Origin: CANKJK01 sp964400405
Lineage (GTDB): Bacteria > Acidobacteriota > Vicinamibacteria > Vicinamibacterales > UBA2999
Assembly (NCBI GenBank): GCA_964400405.1
Contig: CAYNUO010000008.1
Coordinates: 4,426 to 68,425, forward strand
Direction: 5' to 3'
DNA: 64,000 nt
The notes under the pieces were generated by a model. That model was given only the letters and a program-made list of their open reading frames with translations. It searched no databases and had not been told where the DNA came from. A program made the position numbers and the translations under genes. Below, piece after piece: positions 36,366-44,638 of the stretch. The number at the start of each line of letters is the position of its first letter. The stretch's first letter is position 1.

Positions 36366-36455
36366 GCACTCCCTCCGCCGGTGTCAACCGGATCAGGTTC
36401 CAAGGGTCGTCTCAATCCCGCCGCGCGGCGCGCGCGACCGGGATGCCCCTGGCGG
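36366..36455 (-). ncRNA. TPP riboswitch (THI element) controlling thiC
   Basis: Read on the minus strand the conserved parts appear in order: GGGGCATCCCGG, a GC-rich variable stem (CGCGCGCGCC/GGCGGGA), TTGAGA, then GACCCTTGGAACCTGATC, CGGTTGACACCGG and GGAGGGAG. These match the thi-box with its pyrimidine-sensor (CTGAGA-like) and pyrophosphate-sensor helices. The last helix contains the thiC ribosome binding site, so thiamine pyrophosphate binding should block translation initiation. Confidence 0.93.
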
Positions 36456-36462
36456 ACGGTGA

Positions 36463-36468
36463 ATTATA
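36463..36468 (-). promoter_or_regulatory. -10 box (TATAAT) of the thiC riboswitch transcript
   Basis: A perfect TATAAT on the minus strand lies just upstream of the riboswitch 5' end; transcription would start at about 36456. No convincing -35. Confidence 0.6.
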
Positions 36469-36482
36469 CCGCCCTCAAGCGG

Positions 36483-37715
36483 TCACGCTGCCCCGCGTGT
36501 CTCAGACGAGACACGCGCGAGCTCGACGATCACGCGTACCGCGGCCTCCATGTCCTGACGGGACGTCCACTCCAGCCGCGAGTGGATGTTGTGCTCGCCG
36601 GCGAAGAGGTTCGGAGTCGGCACGCCCATGAACGACAGCCGCGAGCCGTCCGTGCCGCCGCGAATCGCGCGCCGGTGCGGTGTCAGTCCGGTACGCCGCA
36701 TCGCCTCGGCAGCCAGTTCGACGACGTGGGGCACACCGTCCAGCACCTCACGCATGTTCCGGTACTGCTCGTCGACCCGCAGCTCGACGCGCGAGCCCGG
36801 ATGTGCGGCCACCGCGGCGCGCGCGGCCGCCTCGACCAGCGCGGCCTTCACGGCGAGCTGCGCCGTGTCGAAGTCCCGGAGGATCAGTCGTACGGCGGTG
36901 CGCTCGACGGACGCGTCGACGACGTACGGATGCAGGAAGCCCTCCCGGCCGTCCGTCCGCTCGGGCGACTGCGCCGCCGGCAGCCGCTCGATGAACGAGG
37001 CCGCCACACGGATCGCGTTGACCATGCGGTCCCGGGCGTAGCCCGGGTGCGTGTTGAAGCCGTGAAACGTGACGGTCATCGCGTCGGCGGAAAAGCTCTC
37101 GGCCTCCAGTTCCCCGACCGGCCCGCCGTCCAGCGTGTAGGCCCACGCGGCCCCGAAACGCTCCACGTCGAAGTGCGCCGTTCCGCGGCCAATCTCCTCG
37201 TCCGGCGTGAAGGCGACGCGGATCGGTCCGTGCGGGATCTCCGGATGCGCGAGCAGGAACTCGGTGGCCGTCATGATCTCGGCGACGCCCGCCTTGTCGT
37301 CGGCGCCGAGCAGCGTCAGCCCCGACGCCGTCACGATGTCGTGCCCGACCTGGGCCGCCAGCTCGGGCTGTTCGGACCGGCGGAGCACGGCATCCGGCGC
37401 ATCCGGCAGCACGATGTCGGCGCCGGTCCACGCAGTGTGCACGAGCGGACGGACGCCGGTCCCGCTCATCTCCGGGGAGGTATCGACATGCGCCACGAAT
37501 CCGACCACGGGACCGGCCGCCGTCGCGGGCACGGTGGCCATGACGTAGCCATGCTCGTCGCGCGTGACGTCTGCCGCGCCCAGGGCCCGTAACTCCGCGG
37601 CGAGGGCCTCGAGCAGGACCAGCTGGCCCGGCGAGCTGGGAGAGCCCGGGTTGGATTCGTCGGCTTTCGTGTCGACGGTGGCGTAGCGCAGGAACCGGTC
37701 GAGAACACTGGCCAT
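36483..37715 (-). CDS. pepT: Peptidase T (tripeptide aminopeptidase)
   Basis: A 410-residue M20 zinc metallopeptidase releasing N-terminal residues from tripeptides in the cytoplasm. Metal and catalytic motifs: VGFVAHVDTSPEMSGTG (His and Asp), LLGADDKAGVAEIM, FTPDEEIGRGTAHFD (catalytic Glu, metal Glu), YTLDGGPVGELE and a C-terminal His in NLFAGEHNIHSRLE. Starts at ATG 37715 with TAGAAT 6 bases upstream. Confidence 0.95.
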   Translation of the reverse strand: MASVLDRFLRYATVDTKADESNPGSPSSPGQLVLLEALAAELRALGAADVTRDEHGYVMATVPATAAGPVVGFVAHVDTSPEMSGTGVRPLVHTAWTGADIVLPDAPDAVLRRSEQPELAAQVGHDIVTASGLTLLGADDKAGVAEIMTATEFLLAHPEIPHGPIRVAFTPDEEIGRGTAHFDVERFGAAWAYTLDGGPVGELEAESFSADAMTVTFHGFNTHPGYARDRMVNAIRVAASFIERLPAAQSPERTDGREGFLHPYVVDASVERTAVRLILRDFDTAQLAVKAALVEAAARAAVAAHPGSRVELRVDEQYRNMREVLDGVPHVVELAAEAMRRTGLTPHRRAIRGGTDGSRLSFMGVPTPNLFAGEHNIHSRLEWTSRQDMEAAVRVIVELARVSSETRGAA

Positions 37716-37721
37716 CCCGGC

Positions 37722-37746
37722 ATTCTACGCAGCGTGGATCTACACT
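37722..37746. promoter_or_regulatory. Divergent -10 boxes for pepT and the cupin gene
   Basis: The two ATG codons are 37 bases apart. TAGAAT (37727-37722, minus) ends 6 bases before pepT; TACACT (37741-37746, plus) ends 6 bases before the ATG at 37753. Neither gene has a Shine-Dalgarno site, as expected for leaderless mRNAs. The -35 regions necessarily overlap the opposite gene's promoter. Confidence 0.5.
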
Positions 37747-37752
37747 GACGAC

Positions 37753-38625
37753 ATGCGGACTCCCATGCTCCTGGGCGCGCTCCTATTGGCGACGCCCGCC
37801 GCGGGCCAGACACCTCCGGCGGCATCCGCCCCGAAGGCCGCGCCCGCGGCTCCTGCTCCGGCGGCACAGGGACAGGTGCAGGCGGCGAAACCCGTCCCCG
37901 CCACACCCGCTCCGCCCGCCGGCACGCCCGCACCACCCCGGGCAGCGGCCGCCGCCAACAGCAAGACCGCCATCGTCATCGAGGCGACCGACACGCGGGG
38001 GCTCGGCCTTGCGGGCATCACGGTGACGCTCGCCGGCCCAGTGCCGCGGGACGCCACGACCGACGCCACCGGCACGGTCCGGTTCCTCGGCCTGCGCCCG
38101 GGCACCTATCGCGCGCGGTTCTCGGGCGAGGGCGTCGTCACGTTCGAGAAGGAGATCAGCGTCACCGCCGGCAGAACGGTCGAAACCGAGGCGACGCTCA
38201 GCCCGGCCGAACCGAAGCCCGAACCACCGGCTCCGCCACCGCCACCGCCGCCGCCCCCACCGCCGCCGGCGCCCGTGGTCGGCCCGGCCGGCAAACCGCA
38301 CGCACTCGATCTGCTGTCGCGCCAGCGGCTTGCGAAAAGCCAGACCCGCCTGGAGACGCTGCTCGGGTGCAGCGGCAACACGCGGAGCACGCTGCTCCAG
38401 CTCGCCCAGGACCAGCCGCAGCGCCTGTACGACAGCGCGGAGGTCGTGCTCTACGTGCTGGCCGGAGAGGCGGGAATTACGATGGGGACAGTCGAGGGCG
38501 TGATCGCCGAGGGCGGCTTCGTCTCGATCCCCCGTGCGACGCCGTTCACGCTGAAGCGCCGCGGCAACAAGTCAGTGGAGGTGCTGATGGTGCTGGCGGG
38601 TGAACCCTGCGAAGAGGCTCGGTAG
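37753..38625 (+). CDS. Exported protein with carboxypeptidase-regulatory-like and cupin domains
   Basis: A 290-residue exported protein of unknown role. In order: signal peptide (residues 1-19, ending AAGQT), an Ala/Pro linker, a carboxypeptidase regulatory-like (transthyretin-like) domain at about 75-155 (TDTRGLGLAGITVTLAGPVPRD, with GTVRFLGLRPGTYRARFSGE), a 12-residue polyproline hinge near 163-174, and a C-terminal cupin-like barrel (YDSAEVVLYVLAGEAGITMG, VSIPRATPFTLKRRGNKSVE). The cupin half lacks an obvious triad of metal His residues, so it may bind a ligand and not be an enzyme. Confidence 0.8.
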   Translation: MRTPMLLGALLLATPAAGQTPPAASAPKAAPAAPAPAAQGQVQAAKPVPATPAPPAGTPAPPRAAAAANSKTAIVIEATDTRGLGLAGITVTLAGPVPRDATTDATGTVRFLGLRPGTYRARFSGEGVVTFEKEISVTAGRTVETEATLSPAEPKPEPPAPPPPPPPPPPPPAPVVGPAGKPHALDLLSRQRLAKSQTRLETLLGCSGNTRSTLLQLAQDQPQRLYDSAEVVLYVLAGEAGITMGTVEGVIAEGGFVSIPRATPFTLKRRGNKSVEVLMVLAGEPCEEAR

Positions 38626-38629
38626 CCAC

Positions 38630-39100
38630 ATGGGCACACTCACCCTGGACGCAGCCGGCGTCCGCCGGGCCTGTCCCGCCTGCGGAACGACCAACCGCCA
38701 GCGGTACGACACGCTCAAGCGCCGGACGCAGTGCGCGTCGTGTCATGCGGCGCTGCCGCCTCCCGATGAGCCGGTGGAGACGCCGTCCGCAGAGACGTTC
38801 AGCGCGGCCATCAGCGGCTCAGCCCTTCCGGTGCTCGTCGATTTCTGGGCGCCGTGGTGCGGGCCCTGCCGGGCCGTGGCTCCGCAGCTTGAAACAGTCG
38901 CGCGACGGGAGGCCGGCCAGTGGCTCGTACTGAAGGTGAACACCGACGCACTGGCCGAGCTGGGCTCCCGCTTCCGGATCCAGTCGATCCCGACGATGGC
39001 CGCGTTCGCCCACGGCCGGGAGCTGTCGCGCACCTCCGGCGCGCGGCCCGCCGACGGTATCCTCGACTTCATGCAGTCGGCCACGGCCGGCTCCGTCTGA
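38630..39100 (+). CDS. Thioredoxin with N-terminal zinc ribbon (TrxC type)
   Basis: A 156-residue thioredoxin-2-like protein. The N-terminal zinc site uses C15, C18, C35 and C38 (CPAC ... CASC); the thioredoxin domain has the active site WCGPC (C77, C80) preceded by VDFWAP, and the cis-Pro in IQSIPTMAAF. Such proteins reduce disulfides in the cytoplasm and respond to oxidative stress in E. coli. The ATG at 38630 follows the cupin gene by four bases. Confidence 0.94.
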   Translation: MGTLTLDAAGVRRACPACGTTNRQRYDTLKRRTQCASCHAALPPPDEPVETPSAETFSAAISGSALPVLVDFWAPWCGPCRAVAPQLETVARREAGQWLVLKVNTDALAELGSRFRIQSIPTMAAFAHGRELSRTSGARPADGILDFMQSATAGSV

Positions 39101-39101
39101 C

Positions 39102-39329
39102 GTGACGACCGCTCCTGCCAGAAGCCCCGGCATCGCAGCCGTCCTGAGCCTGATCCTGCCAGGCGCGGGTCAGGTGTACAACGGCGACTTCCTGCGGGCA
39201 ATCGTCTGGTTCGTGATCACGCCGGGCCTCTGGATCGGCACCGGCGGCATGCTCGGGTGGATCTGCCACGTCATCTCGGCCTTCACCGCCTACCGGCGCG
39301 CGACCGACAAGAACCGCGGGTTCTGCTGA
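39102..39329 (+). CDS. Small two-helix membrane protein
   Basis: A 75-residue hydrophobic protein starting at GTG 39102, one base after the thioredoxin stop. It has LILPGAGQVYNGDFLRAIVW, the Gly-x-Gly-x-hY-Asn-Gly motif typical of TM2-like and related small membrane proteins, and two hydrophobic helices (about 10-25 and 31-58). The function of this group is unknown. Confidence 0.75.
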   Translation: MTTAPARSPGIAAVLSLILPGAGQVYNGDFLRAIVWFVITPGLWIGTGGMLGWICHVISAFTAYRRATDKNRGFC

Positions 39330-39339
39330 TCCCCTGCTC

Positions 39340-40256
39340 GTGATCAATCCGGCGGACCCCGTCGCGCGCTGGCTGGCCGCCCTCGAAGCCAGGCACCTGG
39401 CCGACCTTCGCTTCGTGGAAGTCTCGCGGGCGCTGCGGGCGCTCTCCTCGGCCTACGTGGAGCGCCGTCATACGCTGGGCCGGGGCTCGGCGCTGGACGG
39501 CCGCGGCAAGCGTGCCGCCTTCGCGCTCTTCTATGCACCGCTCCACTTCCTGACCGTGTCGGCGATCGTCCGCGCCGTCGACGCGCGGCTGCCGGGCGGT
39601 GCGCCGATCGTGGACCTCGGNNNNNNNNNNNNNNNNNNNNNNNNNNNNNNNNNNNNNNNNNNNNNNNNNNNNNNNNNNNNNNNNNNNNNNNNNNNNNNNN
39701 NNNNNNNNNNNNNNNNNNNNTCGTCCGCGCCGTCGACGCGCGGCTGCCGGGCGGTGCGCCGATCGTGGACCTCGGTTGCGGCACGGGCGTCTGCTCCGCA
39801 GCGTGGGCGCTCGCGCAGCATCCCCCGGCCCCCATCACCGGCGTCGACAGCAACGAGCACGCCGTCCGGGAAGCACGCTGGACCTGGGCCCAGCTCGGGC
39901 TGGACGGCGCCGCCCGACGGGGTGACGCCGCGTCGCTGCCGCCGGCGGCGCGCCGCCGCGGCATCGTGGCCGGATGGGTGCTGAACGAGCTGGCCGACGA
40001 AACCCGGCGGCGGGCGTGGGCCGCGCTCGCACGCGCCGCGGAGGCCGGCGACGCCGTGCTGATCGTCGAACCGATTGCCAGGGCCGTGAGCCCCTGGTGG
40101 GACGGTCTGGCCGCTGACGTGCTCCGGCTCGGCGGCCGCGCCGACGAGTGGCGTTTCCCGGCGGAACTGCCGCCGGTGGTCGCGAAGCTGGATCGGGCGG
40201 CCGGTCTCTCGCATCGCGAGCTGACGGCACGCAGCTGCTACATCCCCGCGCGCTGA
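39340..40256 (+). CDS. Class I SAM-dependent methyltransferase (interrupted by gap)
   Basis: A Rossmann-type methyltransferase of about 253 residues after repairing a 100-N gap at 39621-39720. Removing the gap plus one of the two identical 55-base copies (39566-39620, 39721-39775) restores one frame: the SAM motif reads PIVDLGCGTGVCSAAWALA, with ITGVDSNEHAVREARW as motif II and GIVAGWVLNELADETRRR as motif IV. The start is GTG at 39340. Substrate unknown; the C-terminal end resembles rRNA/mitoribosome-associated Rsm22-like methyltransferases only loosely. Confidence 0.83.
39621..39720. other. Assembly gap (100 N) flanked by identical 55-base copies
   Basis: As at 189-288, the 55 bases before (39566-39620) and after (39721-39775) are identical. 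Merging them rebuilds the methyltransferase frame exactly. Confidence 0.95.
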
Positions 40257-40284
40257 CCACCTGAATCGCACCGCGCGGCGGTGC

Positions 40285-40290
40285 TATGCT
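40285..40290 (+). promoter_or_regulatory. -10 box (TATGCT) close to the kup start
   Basis: TATGCT ends 10 bases before the ATG at 40301. It contains an earlier in-frame ATG (40286) that would lie inside the -10 box, so 40301 is the better start. No Shine-Dalgarno site. Confidence 0.45.
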
Positions 40291-40300
40291 CGTCGCTTCG

Positions 40301-42184
40301 ATGTCCGCCGGGCCAGACCGACCCCGTTCTCTCAGCGCGCTGCTGGCCCTGACGCTCACCGCGGTCGGCGTCGTGTACGGCGACATCGGCACGAGCCCCC
40401 TCTACACGATTCGCGAGTGCTTCACCGGCAGCCACGCCGTGGCACCGACGCACGAGAACGTCCTGGGCGTGCTTTCGCTGATCATCTACGCCCTCATCGT
40501 CGTCATCTCCGTGAAGTACATCGCGGTCGTGATGCAGGCCGACAACCACGGCGAAGGCGGCATCCTCGCGCTGACCGCACTCGTGCCGGCCGGCGTGGCG
40601 AAGAGCACCAAGCCGGTGCTCATCGGGCTGGGCATCTTCGGCGCGGCACTGCTCTACGGCGACGGCATGATCACGCCCGCGATCACCGTGCTGGGCGCGG
40701 TCGAAGGGCTCAACGTCATCACGCCGCTCTTCCAGCCGTACATCGTGCCTGTGGCGGTCACCATCCTGGTCGGCATCTTCTTCATCCAGCAGTTCGGCAC
40801 GCACCGCGTGGGGAATCTCTTCGGCCCGATCATGGTCATCTGGTTCCTGGTGCTGGCCGCGCTGGGCGTCCGCTGGATCGTCCGCTACCCCGACGTCCTG
40901 TGGGCCGTGGACCCGCGACACGCCGTGCACTTCTTCCGGGACAATGGTCTCCACGGTGTCACGGTGCTCGGCGCCGTGTTCCTCGCCGTGACGGGCGGCG
41001 AAGCGCTCTACGCGGACATGGGCCACTTCGGCAAGCGGCCGATCCGGCTCGCGTGGTTCTCGCTGGCGCTTCCGGCGCTGGTGCTGAACTACTTCGGCCA
41101 GGGCGCGCTGCTGCTCATCGACGAGAAGGCCGCCTCGCAGCCGTTCTTCCTGCTGGCACCGGGATGGGCGCTGCTGCCGCTGGTGATTCTGGCCACGTTC
41201 GCGGCCATCATCGCCTCCCAGGCGCTCATCTCCGGCGCGTTCTCGCTGACGCGCCAGGCCATCCAGCTGGGCTACTGCCCCCGCATGGACATCGAGCACA
41301 CCTCGTCCGACGAGATCGGCCAGGTCTACGTGCCGCAGGTGAACTGGGCGCTGATGGTCGCGACGATCGTGATCGTCATCGGCTTCAAGACGTCGAGTTC
41401 GCTGGCCGCGGCGTACGGCATCGCCGTCACGATGACGATGATCATCACGGTGCTGCTGCTCGCGAAGGTCGCGCTCGAGCGCTGGCACTGGCCGTTCTGG
41501 GCCGTCTTCAGCGGCGCGGCGGTGTTCCTCACGATCGACGGCTTCTTCTTCGGTGCCAACATCGTGAAGGTCGCCCAGGGCGGGTGGCTGCCCATCCTGA
41601 TCGGCGTGGTGCTCTTCACCGTGATGACGACGTGGAAGACCGGGCGCCGGATTCTCTTCGAGCGCCTGACGGCGCGCGCCGTCCCCCTCGACCAGTTCAT
41701 GCACCTCGTGGCGCAGCAGGCGCCCGCCCGCGTGCCCGGCACCTCCGTGTTCATGACGGCCCAGGCGGCCGGTGCGCCGCCCGCCCTCGTCCACAACCTG
41801 CGCCATAACAAGGTGCTGCACGACAAGGTGGTCGTGCTGACCGTGCTGACGACGCAGGTACCGCACGTCCCTCCGGCCGAACAGGTCGAGGTCCGCGACC
41901 TCGGCGCGGGCGTCTCGAACATCCTTGTGCGTTACGGGTTCATGCAGAATCCGGACGTCCCTGAAGCCCTGTCCCTCGCCAAGGCGAAGGGGCTCACGAT
42001 CGACGAGGAAGACATCACCTTCTTCCTGGGCCGGGAAACCATCCTGGTCAGCGACCACCCCGGCATGGCCCAATGGCGCGAGAGCCTGTTCGTGTTCATG
42101 TCGAAGAACGCCGTGCGCGCCACGGCCTTCTTCCGCCTCCCGCCGGAGCGGGTCGTCGAAATCGGCGTCCAGGTCGAGATCTAG
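40301..42184 (+). CDS. kup: Potassium uptake protein Kup
   Basis: A 627-residue KUP/HAK/KT family K+/H+ symporter. About twelve membrane helices in the first 450 residues, with VVYGDIGTSPLYT, DNHGEGGILALTAL, LYGDGMITPAITVLGAVEG and LFGPIMVIWF as family signatures; a hydrophilic C-terminal cytoplasmic domain of about 170 residues ends the protein. The start at 40301 (MSAGPDRPRSLSAL) is preferred over the ATG 15 bases upstream because that one lies within the -10 box. Confidence 0.95.
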   Translation: MSAGPDRPRSLSALLALTLTAVGVVYGDIGTSPLYTIRECFTGSHAVAPTHENVLGVLSLIIYALIVVISVKYIAVVMQADNHGEGGILALTALVPAGVAKSTKPVLIGLGIFGAALLYGDGMITPAITVLGAVEGLNVITPLFQPYIVPVAVTILVGIFFIQQFGTHRVGNLFGPIMVIWFLVLAALGVRWIVRYPDVLWAVDPRHAVHFFRDNGLHGVTVLGAVFLAVTGGEALYADMGHFGKRPIRLAWFSLALPALVLNYFGQGALLLIDEKAASQPFFLLAPGWALLPLVILATFAAIIASQALISGAFSLTRQAIQLGYCPRMDIEHTSSDEIGQVYVPQVNWALMVATIVIVIGFKTSSSLAAAYGIAVTMTMIITVLLLAKVALERWHWPFWAVFSGAAVFLTIDGFFFGANIVKVAQGGWLPILIGVVLFTVMTTWKTGRRILFERLTARAVPLDQFMHLVAQQAPARVPGTSVFMTAQAAGAPPALVHNLRHNKVLHDKVVVLTVLTTQVPHVPPAEQVEVRDLGAGVSNILVRYGFMQNPDVPEALSLAKAKGLTIDEEDITFFLGRETILVSDHPGMAQWRESLFVFMSKNAVRATAFFRLPPERVVEIGVQVEI

Positions 42185-42236
42185 CCGGTTACCCGCGCCA
42201 TACCAGCGGGCGCTCCCTTCCGGGCGCCCCGGCGCC

Positions 42237-42295
42237 CTGAAACGTCAGGATTCCGTAAGGGACACATCGGAAAAGATGTACGGGTCAGCCCGTAC
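42237..42295 (+). promoter_or_regulatory. Dyads upstream of the first heme-propeller gene
   Basis: CCTGA-AACG-TCAGG (42236-42249) is followed by ATTCCGTAAGG, and then GTACGGG-TCAG-CCCGTAC (42278-42295). CTGAAACGTCA recurs upstream of the second paralogue (44549-44559), and a CTGA...TCAGG...GTAAGG arrangement recurs at 46719-46742. Possible common operator. A TAGACT box at 42313-42318 could be the -10. Confidence 0.35.
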
Positions 42296-42357
42296 CCCGC
42301 CCAGGTCTCGGGCTAGACTGTGTTGGTTTTTCATCCCCCCAAAGGAGTATCCGCACG

Positions 42358-44448
42358 ATGACTACGAAAGGACGCGTTTCCGCCGTCGCAGGACTCGGCC
42401 TGGCCGTGATCCTCGCCGCGTCGCTTGGTGGCAGCGTCAGCGCCCGCCAGGGTGGCGCGACGGCCCTCGCCATTGACGCCGACGATATTGGTGGCGTCGT
42501 TACCGGCCCGAAAGGTCCAGAAGCCGGTGTGTGGGTAATCGCCCAGACGAGCGATCTGCCGACCAAGTTCATCAAAATCGTGGTCACCGACGATCGCGGC
42601 CGCTACCTGCTGCCGGACCTGCCGAAGGCCGGCTATGACGTGTGGGTGCGCGGCTATGGCCTCGTTGACTCGAACAAGGTGCGCGCCCTCCCCGGCAAGC
42701 GCCTGAACCTCTCCGCTGTGCCCGCGCCAAACGCCAAGGCCGCCGCCGAGTACTACCCGGCCAACTACTGGTACGCGCTGCTGCAGCCGCCGCCGGCGAC
42801 CGACTTCCCCGGCAAGGGCACGCGCGGTGCGGGCGCCAACGGCATTCCGGAAGCCCTGAAGAACCAGGGAGCATGGATCGGCAACATCAAGCAGACCAAC
42901 GCCTGCACGCAGTGCCACCAGATGGGCAACAAGGCGACGCGTGAGCTCGGGCCGCACCTGGCCGAGTACAAGACCTCGGTCGAGGCGTGGGACTACCGCG
43001 TGCAGATCGGCATCAGCGGCGCGTTCATGAACAGCACGATGGCGCCGCTCGGCCGTGACCGCGCGCTCAAGGTCTTCGCCGACTGGACGGACCGCATCGC
43101 CAAGGGCGAGATTCCGCCCGTGGCGCCGCCGCGTCCCTCCGGCGTGGAGCGCAACATCGTCATCAGCCAGTGGGAGTGGAACACCAACGCCTTCTTCACG
43201 CACGATCTGATCTCGACCAGCCGCGCCAAGCCGACGCTGAACGCCAACGGCCCGGTCTATGGCGTCACGGAGCTTTCGGGTGACTTCATCACGGTGCTCG
43301 ATCCGATGAAGCACGCGGACCGCAAGGTCGCCATTCCGGACGAGTTGCCGCCGACCGCGCGCTATGCGTGGGTGCAGGACGTGCCGATCCCGTCGCCGTA
43401 CTGGGGTGACGAGCTGATCTGGAAGAGCAAGATCGCGCCGCACAATCCGTGGATGGACGGCAAGGGCCGGGTCTGGGTCACCACGCGCAACGGCTGCCGG
43501 GTGTATGAGCCGAAGACCGAGAAGATGACGCGGGTGCCGGAGTGCGAGATCGGCCACCATCTGCAGATCGACGACAACGAGGTCATCTGGGGCGATGGCG
43601 GCGGCGCGAACAGCTTCGACATCAAGAAGTGGGAAGCGGGCGATGCCAAGGGCGCGATGAAGCGCTGGCCGGTCGTGCTCGACATCAACGGCAACGGCAA
43701 GCTCGACGAGGGCTACGTGGACGCCCGCGGCACGCTCGACCCGGCCAAGGACAAGGCCTTCAACTTCGGTCAGGCCTACTCGTCGGTGCCGAACCCGGTG
43801 GACGGCTCGGTGTGGACGTCCTACTCGGTGATTCCGGGCGGCATGGCGCGCCTCGACCCGAAGACGGGCCTCTACGAGTACTACGAGGTGCCGTACATGG
43901 ACAGCCGCGCGAAGATCGAGGGCTTCCTGCCGCATGGCGTCGACGTGGACCGTTCGACGGGCGTGATCTGGATGGCGCTCAACAGCGGTCACTACGCCGA
44001 GTTCGACCGGCGCAAGTGCAAGGCGAAGCTGAATGGCCCGGAGGCGACGGGCCGCCACTGCCCGGAAGGCTGGACACTGCACCAGATGCCGGGTCCGCAG
44101 TTCAAGGGTGTGGAGACTTCCGGCTCGGCAGACTCCTACTACCTGAACTGGGTGGACTGGTTCAACGCATCGGGCTTCGGCAACAACACGCCGATGGCCA
44201 ACGGGAGTTCGTCCGACGCGCTCTACGCGCGCGTGAACGGCAAGTTCGTGACGATGCGCGTGCCGTATCCGATGGGCTTCCACTCGCGCGGCATGGATGG
44301 CCGTATCGACGACCCGAACGGCGGCTGGAAGGGCCGGGGCATCTGGACGACCCACGCCGGCCAGTCGGGCTGGCACCAGGAAGGCGGCAAGAGCGAGCGC
44401 CCGAAGGTCATCAAGTTCCAGATCCGCAATACGCCGCTCGACAAGTAA
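42358..44448 (+). CDS. Exported mono-heme regulatory-domain/propeller protein, copy 1
   Basis: A 696-residue periplasmic protein. In order: signal peptide (about residues 1-30, ending SVSARQ); a carboxypeptidase regulatory-like beta-sandwich (about 38-115, VVTDDRGRYLLPDLPKAGYD); a heme-binding segment NACTQCHQMGN with C183, C186 and H187; a conserved RPSGVERNIVISQWEW linker; then a streptogramin-lyase/propeller-like region of repeated W/G blades (GRVWVTTRNGCRVYEP, DGSVWTSYSVIPGGMARLDP, STGVIWMALNSGHYAEFDRR). An EF-hand-like loop DINGNGKLDEG starts at D442. The fold suggests an electron-transferring or sugar/quinone-binding enzyme, but no substrate can be named. AGGAG site before the ATG; own terminator. 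Confidence 0.85.
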   Translation: MTTKGRVSAVAGLGLAVILAASLGGSVSARQGGATALAIDADDIGGVVTGPKGPEAGVWVIAQTSDLPTKFIKIVVTDDRGRYLLPDLPKAGYDVWVRGYGLVDSNKVRALPGKRLNLSAVPAPNAKAAAEYYPANYWYALLQPPPATDFPGKGTRGAGANGIPEALKNQGAWIGNIKQTNACTQCHQMGNKATRELGPHLAEYKTSVEAWDYRVQIGISGAFMNSTMAPLGRDRALKVFADWTDRIAKGEIPPVAPPRPSGVERNIVISQWEWNTNAFFTHDLISTSRAKPTLNANGPVYGVTELSGDFITVLDPMKHADRKVAIPDELPPTARYAWVQDVPIPSPYWGDELIWKSKIAPHNPWMDGKGRVWVTTRNGCRVYEPKTEKMTRVPECEIGHHLQIDDNEVIWGDGGGANSFDIKKWEAGDAKGAMKRWPVVLDINGNGKLDEGYVDARGTLDPAKDKAFNFGQAYSSVPNPVDGSVWTSYSVIPGGMARLDPKTGLYEYYEVPYMDSRAKIEGFLPHGVDVDRSTGVIWMALNSGHYAEFDRRKCKAKLNGPEATGRHCPEGWTLHQMPGPQFKGVETSGSADSYYLNWVDWFNASGFGNNTPMANGSSSDALYARVNGKFVTMRVPYPMGFHSRGMDGRIDDPNGGWKGRGIWTTHAGQSGWHQEGGKSERPKVIKFQIRNTPLDK

Positions 44449-44484
44449 GCGTCCGGCGGCACCAGCCGCCTGGCGGCAGTTCAA

Positions 44485-44516
44485 GGGGCGGGTCCATCGG
44501 ACCCGCCCCTTTTTTT
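44485..44516 (+). terminator. Rho-independent terminator after heme-propeller copy 1
   Basis: A perfect 11-bp GC-rich stem (44485-44495 with 44499-44509), ATC loop and seven T. It makes the first copy a separate unit from the second. Confidence 0.95.
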
Positions 44517-44548
44517 GTCGTTCCTTCGCTCCCTATCCCTGCGACGTT

Positions 44549-44559
44549 CTGAAACGTCA
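44549..44559 (+). promoter_or_regulatory. CTGAAACGTCA motif upstream of heme-propeller copy 2
   Basis: Identical to the 11 bases at 42237-42247. Here it sits in the dyad GACGTT-CTGA-AACGTC (44543-44558), 80 bases before the ATG. Confidence 0.35.
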
Positions 44560-44638
44560 TCACACGAGCGCCTGTGCTATTCGTATTGGGCTTTCCGGCG
44601 TTCGTTGTCCCGGGCCTACCTCTGAGAAGGAGCACAGC

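Noticed and set aside
42206..42236. GGGCGCTCCCTTCCGGGCGCCC hairpin-like sequence after kup as an intrinsic terminator
   Set aside because: The stem is short and imperfect and no T-run follows; left as unassigned intergenic DNA.
44297..44638. Upstream in-frame extension of heme-propeller copy 2 overlapping the end of copy 1
   Set aside because: It runs through copy 1 in another frame and through its terminator; the ATG at 44639 has a ribosome binding site and begins a signal peptide.
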